A stretch of 28,879 nt of DNA, taken from positions 1 through 28,879 of the forward strand of contig CAMWRO010000005.1 of assembly GCA_947176615.1 (NCBI GenBank), given 5' to 3'. The DNA is from an uncultured Porphyromonadaceae bacterium. Its GTDB lineage: Bacteria > Bacteroidota > Bacteroidia > Bacteroidales > Muribaculaceae. Position numbers and translations under genes: made by a program. Each line of letters starts with the position of its first letter. The stretch's first letter is position 1. The notes below the pieces were generated by a model. That model saw only the letters and a list, made by a program, of their open reading frames with translations. It did not search any database and was not told the origin of the DNA. This document shows positions 7,456 to 14,023 of this stretch, piece by piece.

Positions 7456-7896
7456 ATGAACAAAAGACTACTTTTTCTCCTTATATTAGCCACATTTGTC
7501 ATTTACTTCGCTTCATCGGCGAAAGCTCAGAAACACCATGCATCGGCCAATATCAAGCCGTCGGCGCAGATAGTAATGGATGTCTACGAGTATGATTTTG
7601 TCGATGTCCAGCCCCAGTTTCCCGGAGGGAATTCTGAAATGATACGGTTCATCAACAATGAACGCCGCTATCCGGCCGAGGCTTATCACAACGGGGTTGA
7701 AGGGAGAGTCCTGTGCAGCTTTATCGTAAATGCTGACGGCTCGATTTCTCATATCGCCGTTTTACGCGGAGTAGAGGAGAGCCTTAATCGCGAAGCGGTG
7801 CGCATCATCTCTGAAATGCCTCACTGGCATGCCGGAAAATTAGACAACGAGAATGTGCCGGTTTATTGCATTCTTCCGATAGCATTCCGCAAATAA
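7456..7896 (+). CDS. Small exported protein with a TonB C-terminal domain
   Basis: A 146-residue protein. It begins with a hydrophobic signal or anchor (MNKRLLFLLILATFVIYFASS) followed by AKAQ, a good signal-peptidase I site. Residues about 55-145 form a TonB C-terminal domain: PQFPGGNSEM, INNERRYPAEA, GVEGRVLCSFIVNADGSI, LNREAVRIISEMPHW and VYCILPIAFRK. In TonB this domain contacts TonB-dependent receptors. Here the usual proline-rich linker and cytoplasmic N-terminus are missing, so it may be a periplasmic TonB-like protein and not an energy transducer. I chose the ATG at 7456 because the upstream in-frame extension covers the promoter and lacks a signal. Confidence 0.85.
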   Translation: MNKRLLFLLILATFVIYFASSAKAQKHHASANIKPSAQIVMDVYEYDFVDVQPQFPGGNSEMIRFINNERRYPAEAYHNGVEGRVLCSFIVNADGSISHIAVLRGVEESLNREAVRIISEMPHWHAGKLDNENVPVYCILPIAFRK

Positions 7897-7905
7897 TTGC
7901 GAATT

Positions 7906-8085
7906 TTACCAAAATTTGTTTTGCTCGGGAAGGTATTCCATCCCGAGCTTTTTCATTCGGTCAAGCAACTCTTGACGGTCGATTCCCAGATCATCACACA
8001 GTTCCTCAAGTGACCGATAGTTATCACGCAGTTTCATATTCAGGAAACTCATCAGCATAGCCGGGTCTTTAGGTAGTTCATCCAT
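7906..8085 (-). CDS. DUF4250 family small protein
   Basis: A 59-residue protein (MDELPKDPAMLMSFLNMKLR at the start, LPEQNKFW at the end). The pattern LPKDPxxLxSxxNxKLRDxYxSLxELCxDLxIDRxEL, a Gly-Met-x-Tyr turn and a terminal acidic-Gln-Asn-aromatic tail is that of the DUF4250 family, common in Firmicutes and Bacteroidota. The middle (SLEELCDDLGIDRQELLDRM) looks like a helix-turn-helix fold, but no function is known to me. The gene has its own -7 element and a 28-base leader. It is convergent with the TonB-domain gene, with only nine bases between their stops, and the terminator of that neighbour lies inside its coding region. Confidence 0.88.
   Translation of the reverse strand: MDELPKDPAMLMSFLNMKLRDNYRSLEELCDDLGIDRQELLDRMKKLGMEYLPEQNKFW
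7923..7953 (+). terminator. Rho-independent terminator of the TonB-domain gene, inside the convergent DUF4250 gene
   Basis: GCTCGGGA (7923-7930) pairs perfectly with TCCCGAGC (7941-7948), with two further G-C pairs inside after an A-A mismatch, and is followed by five T residues (7949-7953). It lies 27 bases downstream of the plus-strand stop and occupies codons near the C-terminus of the minus-strand DUF4250 gene. Confidence 0.8.
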
Positions 8086-8113
8086 ATTTTTTCATTGTAG
8101 AATTTGTGATGTG

Positions 8114-8121
8114 CAAAATTA
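8114..8121 (-). promoter_or_regulatory. -7 promoter element (TAATTTTG) for the DUF4250 gene
   Basis: TAATTTTG on the minus strand fits TAnnTTTG, 28 bases before the ATG at 8085. Confidence 0.5.
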
Positions 8122-8168
8122 ACAAATAAATGCGACATAATCCCATTACAGGAATTTCGGTTTTGTAT

Positions 8169-8176
8169 TATCTTTG
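8169..8176 (+). promoter_or_regulatory. Plus-strand -7 promoter element (TATCTTTG) with no gene behind it
   Basis: TATCTTTG exactly fits TAnnTTTG on the plus strand, divergent from the DUF4250 promoter. No open reading frame follows before lon's 3' end. No clear TTTG is seen at -33. It may drive a non-coding RNA. Confidence 0.4.
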
Positions 8177-8179
8177 TAT

Positions 8180-8470
8180 AAGCATTGAGCAGCAGGGGTG
8201 ATTACTCGCTCCTGCCCCTTCAGTCTACTGTTTTCTCATAATCCACATTATGTAAAATAGGAAATCGGAGAAAAAATATTATTCTTAGGAGCGCTTCGAG
8301 AATAAAGCCTGTGTTCCCCCCCGATTCTGTCAAGGCGCGCATTCCGGATTATCGTTGCTGAGATTCCAATATTCCGTGCAAACACCCGAATCGATTTCAA
8401 ATATTCAATTCTCAGAGACTAAAAAAAAGACTCGTACAATAATGGATTTCCCCCATTGTACGAGTCTTAG
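8180..8470 (+). ncRNA. Candidate small non-coding RNA in the 405-base gap between DUF4250 and lon
   Basis: The 8086-8490 gap has no plausible coding frame. A plus-strand -7 element (8169) precedes about 290 bases that end in a strong hairpin at 8427-8468, with a short T run at 8477-8481. Within it, CGCTCCT near 8209 can pair with AGGAGCG near 8288, and AATCGG near 8263 with CCGATT near 8322, which would make a long-range folded structure. A C7 run lies at 8316-8322. It does not show tmRNA, RNase P or SRP RNA landmarks that I know. A 6S-type regulatory RNA is one possibility; I cannot confirm it. Confidence 0.28.
8421..8468 (-). terminator. Rho-independent terminator of lon
   Basis: A perfect 14-base-pair inverted repeat: AAGACTCGTACAAT (8427-8440) with ATTGTACGAGTCTT (8455-8468), loop 14 bases. 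On the minus strand it is followed by a U run from the A residues at 8421-8428. It starts 23 bases after the lon stop. A weaker T run at 8477-8481 might let it act on plus-strand transcripts too. Confidence 0.9.
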
Positions 8471-8490
8471 AGGTCGTTTTTATCGGAATG

Positions 8491-10875
8491 TCATTGCAAT
8501 GCTATGTCCAACACGTCGGCTACCGTTCTGACATAATGGAATGTGAGATTTTCCACATAATTAGACTTTATGTCTTCGATATCCTTGCGATTGTCGGCAC
8601 ACAGAACAATGTCAGTGATTCCGGCTCGTTTTGCGGCAAGGATTTTCTCTTTGATTCCTCCTACGGGTAAAACCTTTCCGCGCAAAGTAATCTCGCCGGT
8701 CATGGCCAACCGCTGGCGCACGGGTCTACCGGTCATGGCCGATACTATCGATGTGGCCATCGTTATGCCGGCCGACGGGCCGTCTTTCGGAATCGCACCT
8801 TCGGGTACATGGATATGCAAGGTGTTGTTTTCAAACATCTCGGAGTCGATATTGTAATCAGCGGCATGAGACCTGACAAACTGGAACGCAATCATTGCCG
8901 ATTCCTTCATCACATCGCCGAGGTTTCCGGTCAGCGTCAGTTTCTCGCCTTTGCTATGGGCAATGGATGACTCGATAAACAGAATCTCGCCACCGACTGC
9001 GGTCCATGCAAGCCCTGTTGCGATGCCGGGAATAGCCGATGCCTCGTAACGTTCTTTTGTATATATCTTGACTCCGAGGCAATCATGCAGCATATCGGCT
9101 GTGATATTAAGTGAGAAGTTCTCGCCTCGCATTTTTTTCAAGACGATTTTTCTAACCACGGCAGCTATTTTCTTTTCAAGCTGGCGCACGCCGCTCTCTG
9201 AGGTATAATTCTCTATAATCGAGACGATTGCATTTTCGTCAAATGTTATTTCATCTTCTTTGAATCCATTTTCGACGGCAACACGCGGAATCAGGTGGCG
9301 GCGGGCAATCTCTATTTTTTCTTCAAGAAGATAACCCGATATGTCGATAATCTCCATTCGGTCAAGAAGTGGTTGTGACAATGTCGACAATGTATTGGCC
9401 GTTGCGATAAACAACACTTTCGACAGGTCATAGTCAACATCTACATAATTGTCATGGAAATGGCAATTTTGCTCAGGATCAAGCACTTCAAGCAGTGCGG
9501 CCGAAGGGTCGCCCTTGAAATCGGAACCGGTTTTGTCTATTTCGTCAAGCAAAAGCACCGGATTAGATGCTCCTGCACGTTTCATCGCGTCAATTATGCG
9601 GCCCGGCATCGCGCCGATATATGTGCGTCGGTGACCGCGTATTTCAGCCTCGTCATGCAATCCGCCGAGTGATACACGCTGATATTTGCGGCCAAGAGCC
9701 TTGGCGATTGACTGACCGAGCGAGGTCTTCCCTACTCCCGGAGCTCCGACAAGGCATATAATCGGTGAATGCCCGTCAGGGGTATTCATCAATACCGCAA
9801 GCTGCTCAAGGATGCGCTCCTTGACTTTCTCAAGTCCGTAATGGTCAGCATCAAGAATTGCCTCGGCTGAGGCGAAATCGGTTGTCAGCGGGTCGATTTT
9901 ATTCCACGGTAACGAGGTCAGCAAGTCGAGATAAGAATACTGCACCGAGTAGTCGGGACTTTGCGGGTTAAGACGTCCGAGCTTGTCAATCTCTTTTTCA
10001 AACGTCTTGCGTATATTTTCGGGAAAATCTATTTTTTCAGCTTTCTCACGCAACTCCTTGCAATCATCGTCATCGCCGTAAAGTTCCTCGCGCAGAGTCT
10101 CAAACTGGCTTTGCAGATACACGTTGCGCTGTTGCTCGTCAAGACGGGCCTTGGCTTTCATGCGTATGCTGGCCTTCAGTTCCACAAGCTGCTCGTTGCG
10201 CGACAGCTCGGTCAGCAACAGGTAAGCACGATCTTTCACACGGCACTTAGCCAGCATTTCTTCTTTAAATGCTGCTGAAAAAGGAGAATGGGTGGCGATA
10301 AGGTTCACGAGGAGAACGGGGTCGGGAATATTCTCGACGTTCACTGTGAGATCGCTGACTCCGTCCCCACCCTTTTTTAATATGTTAAGCGTGGTGTCTT
10401 TGATTTCGGAGACAAGTGCGACAAACTCCTTGTCGGTCACGCGCGGATTAGTATCGCGCACGGGCCTTACAACTGCAGAAAGAGAGCCGGGTATAACATT
10501 GCCCTGAGATTGTCCAAGCATTTTGACCTTGCTGCGGGCGCTGAGGATAGCTGTATGGGTTCCGTCGGGGAGGTCAAATACCTTCAGGACATCGGCCACT
10601 ACTCCATAGGGATACAGATGCTCGATACCCGGATTCTCCGTCGACGGTTCAAGCTGGCAGAAAATTCCCACCGGAATATTTTCTTTTGAAGCGATATTGG
10701 CGGTGCTGATAGAGGTCTGACGTCCGAGGGTTATCGGAAATGTCACACCCGGGAAAAGCACGAGGTCCCTCGTGGCAATGATAGGCAGGTCATTCAGGTT
10801 CGGTTCGGCTTTCTGGCGGTTGGACTCGATGTCAATCTGTCCCACTGATATTATCTTGGTTGTTTCCTCTTCCAT
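8491..10875 (-). CDS. lon: ATP-dependent protease Lon (LonA type)
   Basis: A 794-residue cytoplasmic AAA+ protease that degrades misfolded and regulatory proteins. Domain order is standard. The N-terminal LON substrate-binding domain covers residues about 30-225, beginning LPIIATRDLVLFPGV. The AAA+ module has Walker A GAPGVGKTS (377-385) and Walker B VLLLDEIDK (440-448). The C-terminal protease domain has S701 in PKDGPSAGITM and K744 in GGIKEKILAAKR as the Ser-Lys dyad. The start METEE-like MEEETTK is normal for Bacteroidales. It has its own promoter 56 bases upstream and a strong terminator, so it is monocistronic. It diverges from fusA2, which fits joint use in stress or starvation, though co-regulation is inference. 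Confidence 0.97.
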   Translation of the reverse strand: MEEETTKIISVGQIDIESNRQKAEPNLNDLPIIATRDLVLFPGVTFPITLGRQTSISTANIASKENIPVGIFCQLEPSTENPGIEHLYPYGVVADVLKVFDLPDGTHTAILSARSKVKMLGQSQGNVIPGSLSAVVRPVRDTNPRVTDKEFVALVSEIKDTTLNILKKGGDGVSDLTVNVENIPDPVLLVNLIATHSPFSAAFKEEMLAKCRVKDRAYLLLTELSRNEQLVELKASIRMKAKARLDEQQRNVYLQSQFETLREELYGDDDDCKELREKAEKIDFPENIRKTFEKEIDKLGRLNPQSPDYSVQYSYLDLLTSLPWNKIDPLTTDFASAEAILDADHYGLEKVKERILEQLAVLMNTPDGHSPIICLVGAPGVGKTSLGQSIAKALGRKYQRVSLGGLHDEAEIRGHRRTYIGAMPGRIIDAMKRAGASNPVLLLDEIDKTGSDFKGDPSAALLEVLDPEQNCHFHDNYVDVDYDLSKVLFIATANTLSTLSQPLLDRMEIIDISGYLLEEKIEIARRHLIPRVAVENGFKEDEITFDENAIVSIIENYTSESGVRQLEKKIAAVVRKIVLKKMRGENFSLNITADMLHDCLGVKIYTKERYEASAIPGIATGLAWTAVGGEILFIESSIAHSKGEKLTLTGNLGDVMKESAMIAFQFVRSHAADYNIDSEMFENNTLHIHVPEGAIPKDGPSAGITMATSIVSAMTGRPVRQRLAMTGEITLRGKVLPVGGIKEKILAAKRAGITDIVLCADNRKDIEDIKSNYVENLTFHYVRTVADVLDIALQ

Positions 10876-10930
10876 TATATATTATGTAGTGACTGTTTTT
10901 TCGTTACCAATGACATAGCAAAATCTGTGC

Positions 10931-10938
10931 CAAAGTTA
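10931..10938 (-). promoter_or_regulatory. -7 promoter element (TAACTTTG) for lon
   Basis: TAACTTTG on the minus strand fits TAnnTTTG and would give a leader of about 50 bases before the ATG at 10875. I saw no CIRCE-type or other heat-shock operator beside it. Confidence 0.55.
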
Positions 10939-11007
10939 CAAAATAAACACGACATATCATCTTAACAAGCTGTTTTTAACGGCTTAGGTGTGGGATGTTA
11001 AACAAAT

Positions 11008-11021
11008 ATGTTGTGTAACAT
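11008..11021. promoter_or_regulatory. CRP/FNR-type palindrome upstream of fusA2 (ATGTT-N4-AACAT)
   Basis: ATGTTGTGTAACAT is a perfect 5-4-5 inverted repeat, the half-site spacing used by several CRP/FNR-family regulators. A second small palindrome (TGTTAAACA, 10996-11004) is just upstream. The site lies about 103 bases before the fusA2 ATG and about 40-45 bases upstream of a TACTATTTTG stretch (11053-11062) that resembles a -7 element. In B. thetaiotaomicron, fusA2 is activated by the CRP-family regulator Cur (BT4338), so an activator site here would make sense. Assignment to Cur is inference. Confidence 0.4.
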
Positions 11022-11123
11022 GTCAAATTTCAATACTTATCTCAAAAATAATTACTATTTTGCAACCCGAAACGAAAGCGTTTCCATCTCTCTACAAGCA
11101 ATAACAATTAAATCTCTAATAAC

Positions 11124-13280
11124 ATGAAGGTTTATCAGACTAACGAAATCAAGAACATCGCCTTGCTTGGAAGCAAAGGCTCGGGTAAAACCACACTCGC
11201 CGAAGCTATGCTTTTCGAGTGTGGAGTTATAAAACGCCGCGGTACTATTGAAACAAAAAATACTGTAAGCGATTCGTTCCCCGTCGAGAAAGAATATGGT
11301 TACTCTGTGTTCTCGACGGTTTTCCATGCCGAGTTCCTTGGCAAGAAACTGAATGTCATTGATTGTCCCGGAGCCGATGACTTTGTTGGCAACGCTATTA
11401 CCGCACTCAATGTGACTGATACCGGGCTAATTGTTATCAACGCTCAATATGGCGTGGAAGTGGGCACTCAGAATATATTCCGCACCACCCAGTCAATAAA
11501 GAAACCTGTCATTTTTGCACTCAACCAGCTCGACGGCGAGAAGGCCGACTATGAGAACGTGCTGGAACAGATGCGCGAAATCTTCGGCAAAAAAGTTGTC
11601 CCGATTCAATATCCGCTCCAGTGCGGTCCCGGTTTCAACGCCATGATTGACGTGCTTCTGATGAAGAAATATTCTTGGGGACCCGATGGCGGAACCCCAA
11701 CTATCGAAGAAATTCCCGAGGAAGAACGTGAACGCGCCGACGAACTTCATCAACACCTTGTCGAGGCCGCTGCCGAAAACGACGAGACGCTGATGGAAAA
11801 ATTCTTCGAGCAAGGACATCTGACCGAAGACGAAATGCGAGAAGGAATACGCAAGGGACTCATCGACCGCTCGATTTATCCCGTCTTCTGCGTGTCAGCC
11901 GCCAAGGACATGGGTGTGCGCCGCATGATGGAATTCCTCGGCAATGTTGTGCCGTTTGTAGAGGATATGCCGGCACCCGTGACTGCCGACGGAGTTGAAG
12001 TGCGTCCCGATTCCAACGGTCCTCTCTCTTTATATATGTTCAAGACGACAGTCGAACCCCACATCGGCGAAGTTTCCTACTTCAAAGTGATGTCAGGTAC
12101 TCTCACCCCCGGTGTGGACCTCGACAACGTTACCCGAGGCTCAAAGGAGCGCATCGCCCAGATTTACTGCTGCTGCGGACAGATTAAGACTCAGGTTGAC
12201 AAACTATGCGCCGGAGACATCGGCGCTACTGTCAAACTGAAAGATGTGCGCACCGGTAACACTCTTGACGGCAAAGACTGCGAATATCGTTTCGACTTCA
12301 TCCGTTATCCCGAGCCTAAATATCGCCGCGCAATCCGTCCCGTGACCGAAAGCGATGCTGAAAAGCTCATGGGCATCCTCACCCGTATGCACGAAGAAGA
12401 CCCGACATGGGTAATCGAGCAGTCAAAAGAATTGAAACAGACAATTCTTTCGGGACAGGGCGAATTCCATCTCCGCACTCTCAAATGGCGTGTTGAAAAC
12501 AACGACAAACTGCCCATCGTCTTTGAAGAACCACGCATCCCATATCGCGAAACCATTACAAAGGCCGCGCGAGCTGACTATCGTCACAAAAAGCAATCGG
12601 GTGGTGCCGGTCAGTTTGGCGAAGTGCACCTGATCATCGAGCCTTACAGCGAAGATGCTCCCCTCCCCGACACCTATCGTTTCGGCAATCAGGAGTTCAA
12701 GATGAGCATTCGCGACACTCAGGAAATCCCGCTGTCATGGGGTGGCAAACTCGTCGTTCACAACTGTATCGTAGGTGGTGCTATTGACGCCCGCTTTATT
12801 CCCGCTATTGTCAAGGGTCTCATGGACCGCATGGAACAAGGCCCGCTGACAGGCAGCTACGCCCGCGATGTGAGAGTTTGTATCTATGACGGCAAGATGC
12901 ACCCGGTTGACTCCAATGAAATATCATTCCGTCTCGCCGGCCGTAATGCATTCTCCGAGGCGTTCCGTAATGCCAATCCCAAGGTTCTCGAACCGGTCTA
13001 TGATGTTGACGTGATGGTACCCGCCGATGTTATGGGTGACGTGATGAGTGACCTGCAAGGCCGTCGTGCAATCATCATGGGTATGTCGAGTGAAAACGGA
13101 TTTGAAAAAATCTCGGCCAAAGTTCCTCTCAAAGAGATGTCGAGCTACTCCACCGCTCTCAGCTCTATCACCGGCGGACGCTCGTCTTTCTCGATGAAGT
13201 TTGCATCCTATGAACTTGTTCCCTCCGATGTTCAGGAAAAACTTCTGAAGGAATACGCCGAAAAAAATACTGAAGATTAG
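11124..13280 (+). CDS. fusA2: Elongation factor G paralogue EF-G2 with divergent GTPase motifs
   Basis: A 718-residue protein with the full EF-G layout: G domain, domain II (SLYMFKTTVEPHIGEVSYF), domain III, domain IV (KKQSGGAGQFGEVHLIIEP) and a C-terminal V domain. The G motifs differ from canonical EF-G. The P-loop is GSKGSGKTT (residues 16-24) instead of GHIDAGKTT. Switch I reads EYGYSV instead of ERGITI. Switch II is DCPGADDF (80-87), so the catalytic histidine of DTPGHVDF is Ala84. The NKxD motif is NQLD. This fits Bacteroides EF-G2 (BT2167), reported to support translocation without GTP hydrolysis during carbon starvation. It is monocistronic, with a regulated-looking upstream region and a strong terminator. 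Confidence 0.9.
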   Translation: MKVYQTNEIKNIALLGSKGSGKTTLAEAMLFECGVIKRRGTIETKNTVSDSFPVEKEYGYSVFSTVFHAEFLGKKLNVIDCPGADDFVGNAITALNVTDTGLIVINAQYGVEVGTQNIFRTTQSIKKPVIFALNQLDGEKADYENVLEQMREIFGKKVVPIQYPLQCGPGFNAMIDVLLMKKYSWGPDGGTPTIEEIPEEERERADELHQHLVEAAAENDETLMEKFFEQGHLTEDEMREGIRKGLIDRSIYPVFCVSAAKDMGVRRMMEFLGNVVPFVEDMPAPVTADGVEVRPDSNGPLSLYMFKTTVEPHIGEVSYFKVMSGTLTPGVDLDNVTRGSKERIAQIYCCCGQIKTQVDKLCAGDIGATVKLKDVRTGNTLDGKDCEYRFDFIRYPEPKYRRAIRPVTESDAEKLMGILTRMHEEDPTWVIEQSKELKQTILSGQGEFHLRTLKWRVENNDKLPIVFEEPRIPYRETITKAARADYRHKKQSGGAGQFGEVHLIIEPYSEDAPLPDTYRFGNQEFKMSIRDTQEIPLSWGGKLVVHNCIVGGAIDARFIPAIVKGLMDRMEQGPLTGSYARDVRVCIYDGKMHPVDSNEISFRLAGRNAFSEAFRNANPKVLEPVYDVDVMVPADVMGDVMSDLQGRRAIIMGMSSENGFEKISAKVPLKEMSSYSTALSSITGGRSSFSMKFASYELVPSDVQEKLLKEYAEKNTED

Positions 13281-13310
13281 GATTTTTCTTATATCAATGT
13301 GAAACACCCG

Positions 13311-13350
13311 TTGTGGGGAGGCAGCTGATTGCCTCCCCACAATATTTATA
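13311..13350 (+). terminator. Rho-independent terminator of fusA2
   Basis: A perfect 13-base-pair stem, TTGTGGGGAGGCA (13311-13323) with TGCCTCCCCACAA (13330-13342), with a six-base loop GCTGAT, followed by a moderately T-rich tail. It begins 30 bases after the stop. Confidence 0.88.
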
Positions 13351-13372
13351 TCAGGGATGACGTTTTCTGTAC

Positions 13373-14023
13373 ATGAAAAAGATGATTTTGCTTATATTGT
13401 TGATTAGTGCGACCATTTGCAATGCCGAAGTTAATGACTCCGGATGGGGCCGTCACCGTGCCGCTATCACAGGCATGCTGACTTCCAGCGATACTTGGCA
13501 GCTCGAATCGAGCTATCACTTCATGTTGTGCCGTTACATCGGTGTCGGTGCGTCAATCGGCTTGTGGGAGCAGATTATGTCTGACGGATACCCCTCGGGC
13601 ACAGGCTGGCACGTCGATGAAAACAGCGAAAAAGTTCATAATCTCTACCTTCGTCCCTCTTTGTTGTTTCAATCTCCGGTTTTTCTAAAAATACGGGATG
13701 CCGGTATATGTATTACAGCCGAGCCGGGTATAATGATGAACATACCTTATTGCTCGGCAGGAATCGATATTGTCGAAGGGTTTCAGACCGTTGATTACAC
13801 CACAGTCAGTACTACCGGTGGCCAGTGGTGTGGGGCCGATCTGCGTGTCGGGATAAACGTCAACGTCTACCGTTTCAATTTCAGCATCGGCTACCTGATG
13901 TCTAATTTTGACATTCTTTCAATACCGCGCCACCTGCGTTACAACGGTATAAGATTCAGCGAGTTTTACCCTGCCAAACCGTTTATGCAGGGGGCTTATG
14001 CCACAATCTCGGCAAGTTTTTAA
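13373..14023 (+). CDS. Small outer-membrane beta-barrel-like protein, unknown function
   Basis: A 216-residue exported protein with a clear signal peptide (MKKMILLILLISATICNAEV, cleavage after CNA). The mature part alternates polar and hydrophobic residues in short strands (LESSYHFMLCRYIGVGASIGL, YNGIRFSEFYPAK) and ends in SF, a terminal aromatic typical of beta-barrel outer-membrane proteins. It resembles 8-strand OmpA/OmpW-like barrels in size, but no family signature is recognised. No clear -7 element is visible in the 30 bases between the fusA2 terminator and its ATG. Its stop shares the TTAA at 14020-14023 with the convergent menD. Confidence 0.72.
   Translation: MKKMILLILLISATICNAEVNDSGWGRHRAAITGMLTSSDTWQLESSYHFMLCRYIGVGASIGLWEQIMSDGYPSGTGWHVDENSEKVHNLYLRPSLLFQSPVFLKIRDAGICITAEPGIMMNIPYCSAGIDIVEGFQTVDYTTVSTTGGQWCGADLRVGINVNVYRFNFSIGYLMSNFDILSIPRHLRYNGIRFSEFYPAKPFMQGAYATISASF

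Noticed and set aside
8316..8322. C7 run in the gap before lon as a second phase-variable tract
   Set aside because: It is not placed in a promoter or coding frame, so length changes have no obvious effect.
8180..8470. tmRNA, RNase P RNA or SRP RNA in the 405-base gap
   Set aside because: No tag-peptide coding segment, no tRNA-like T-arm, and none of the conserved core motifs of these RNAs were recognised.
9961..10278. Plus-strand frames of 60-105 codons inside lon
   Set aside because: Shadow frames of a conserved gene; the encoded sequences have no domain pattern or expression signals.
12924..13340. Minus-strand 138-codon frame over the fusA2 3' end
   Set aside because: Its start lies inside the fusA2 terminator and it is antisense to conserved EF-G domain IV/V coding sequence.
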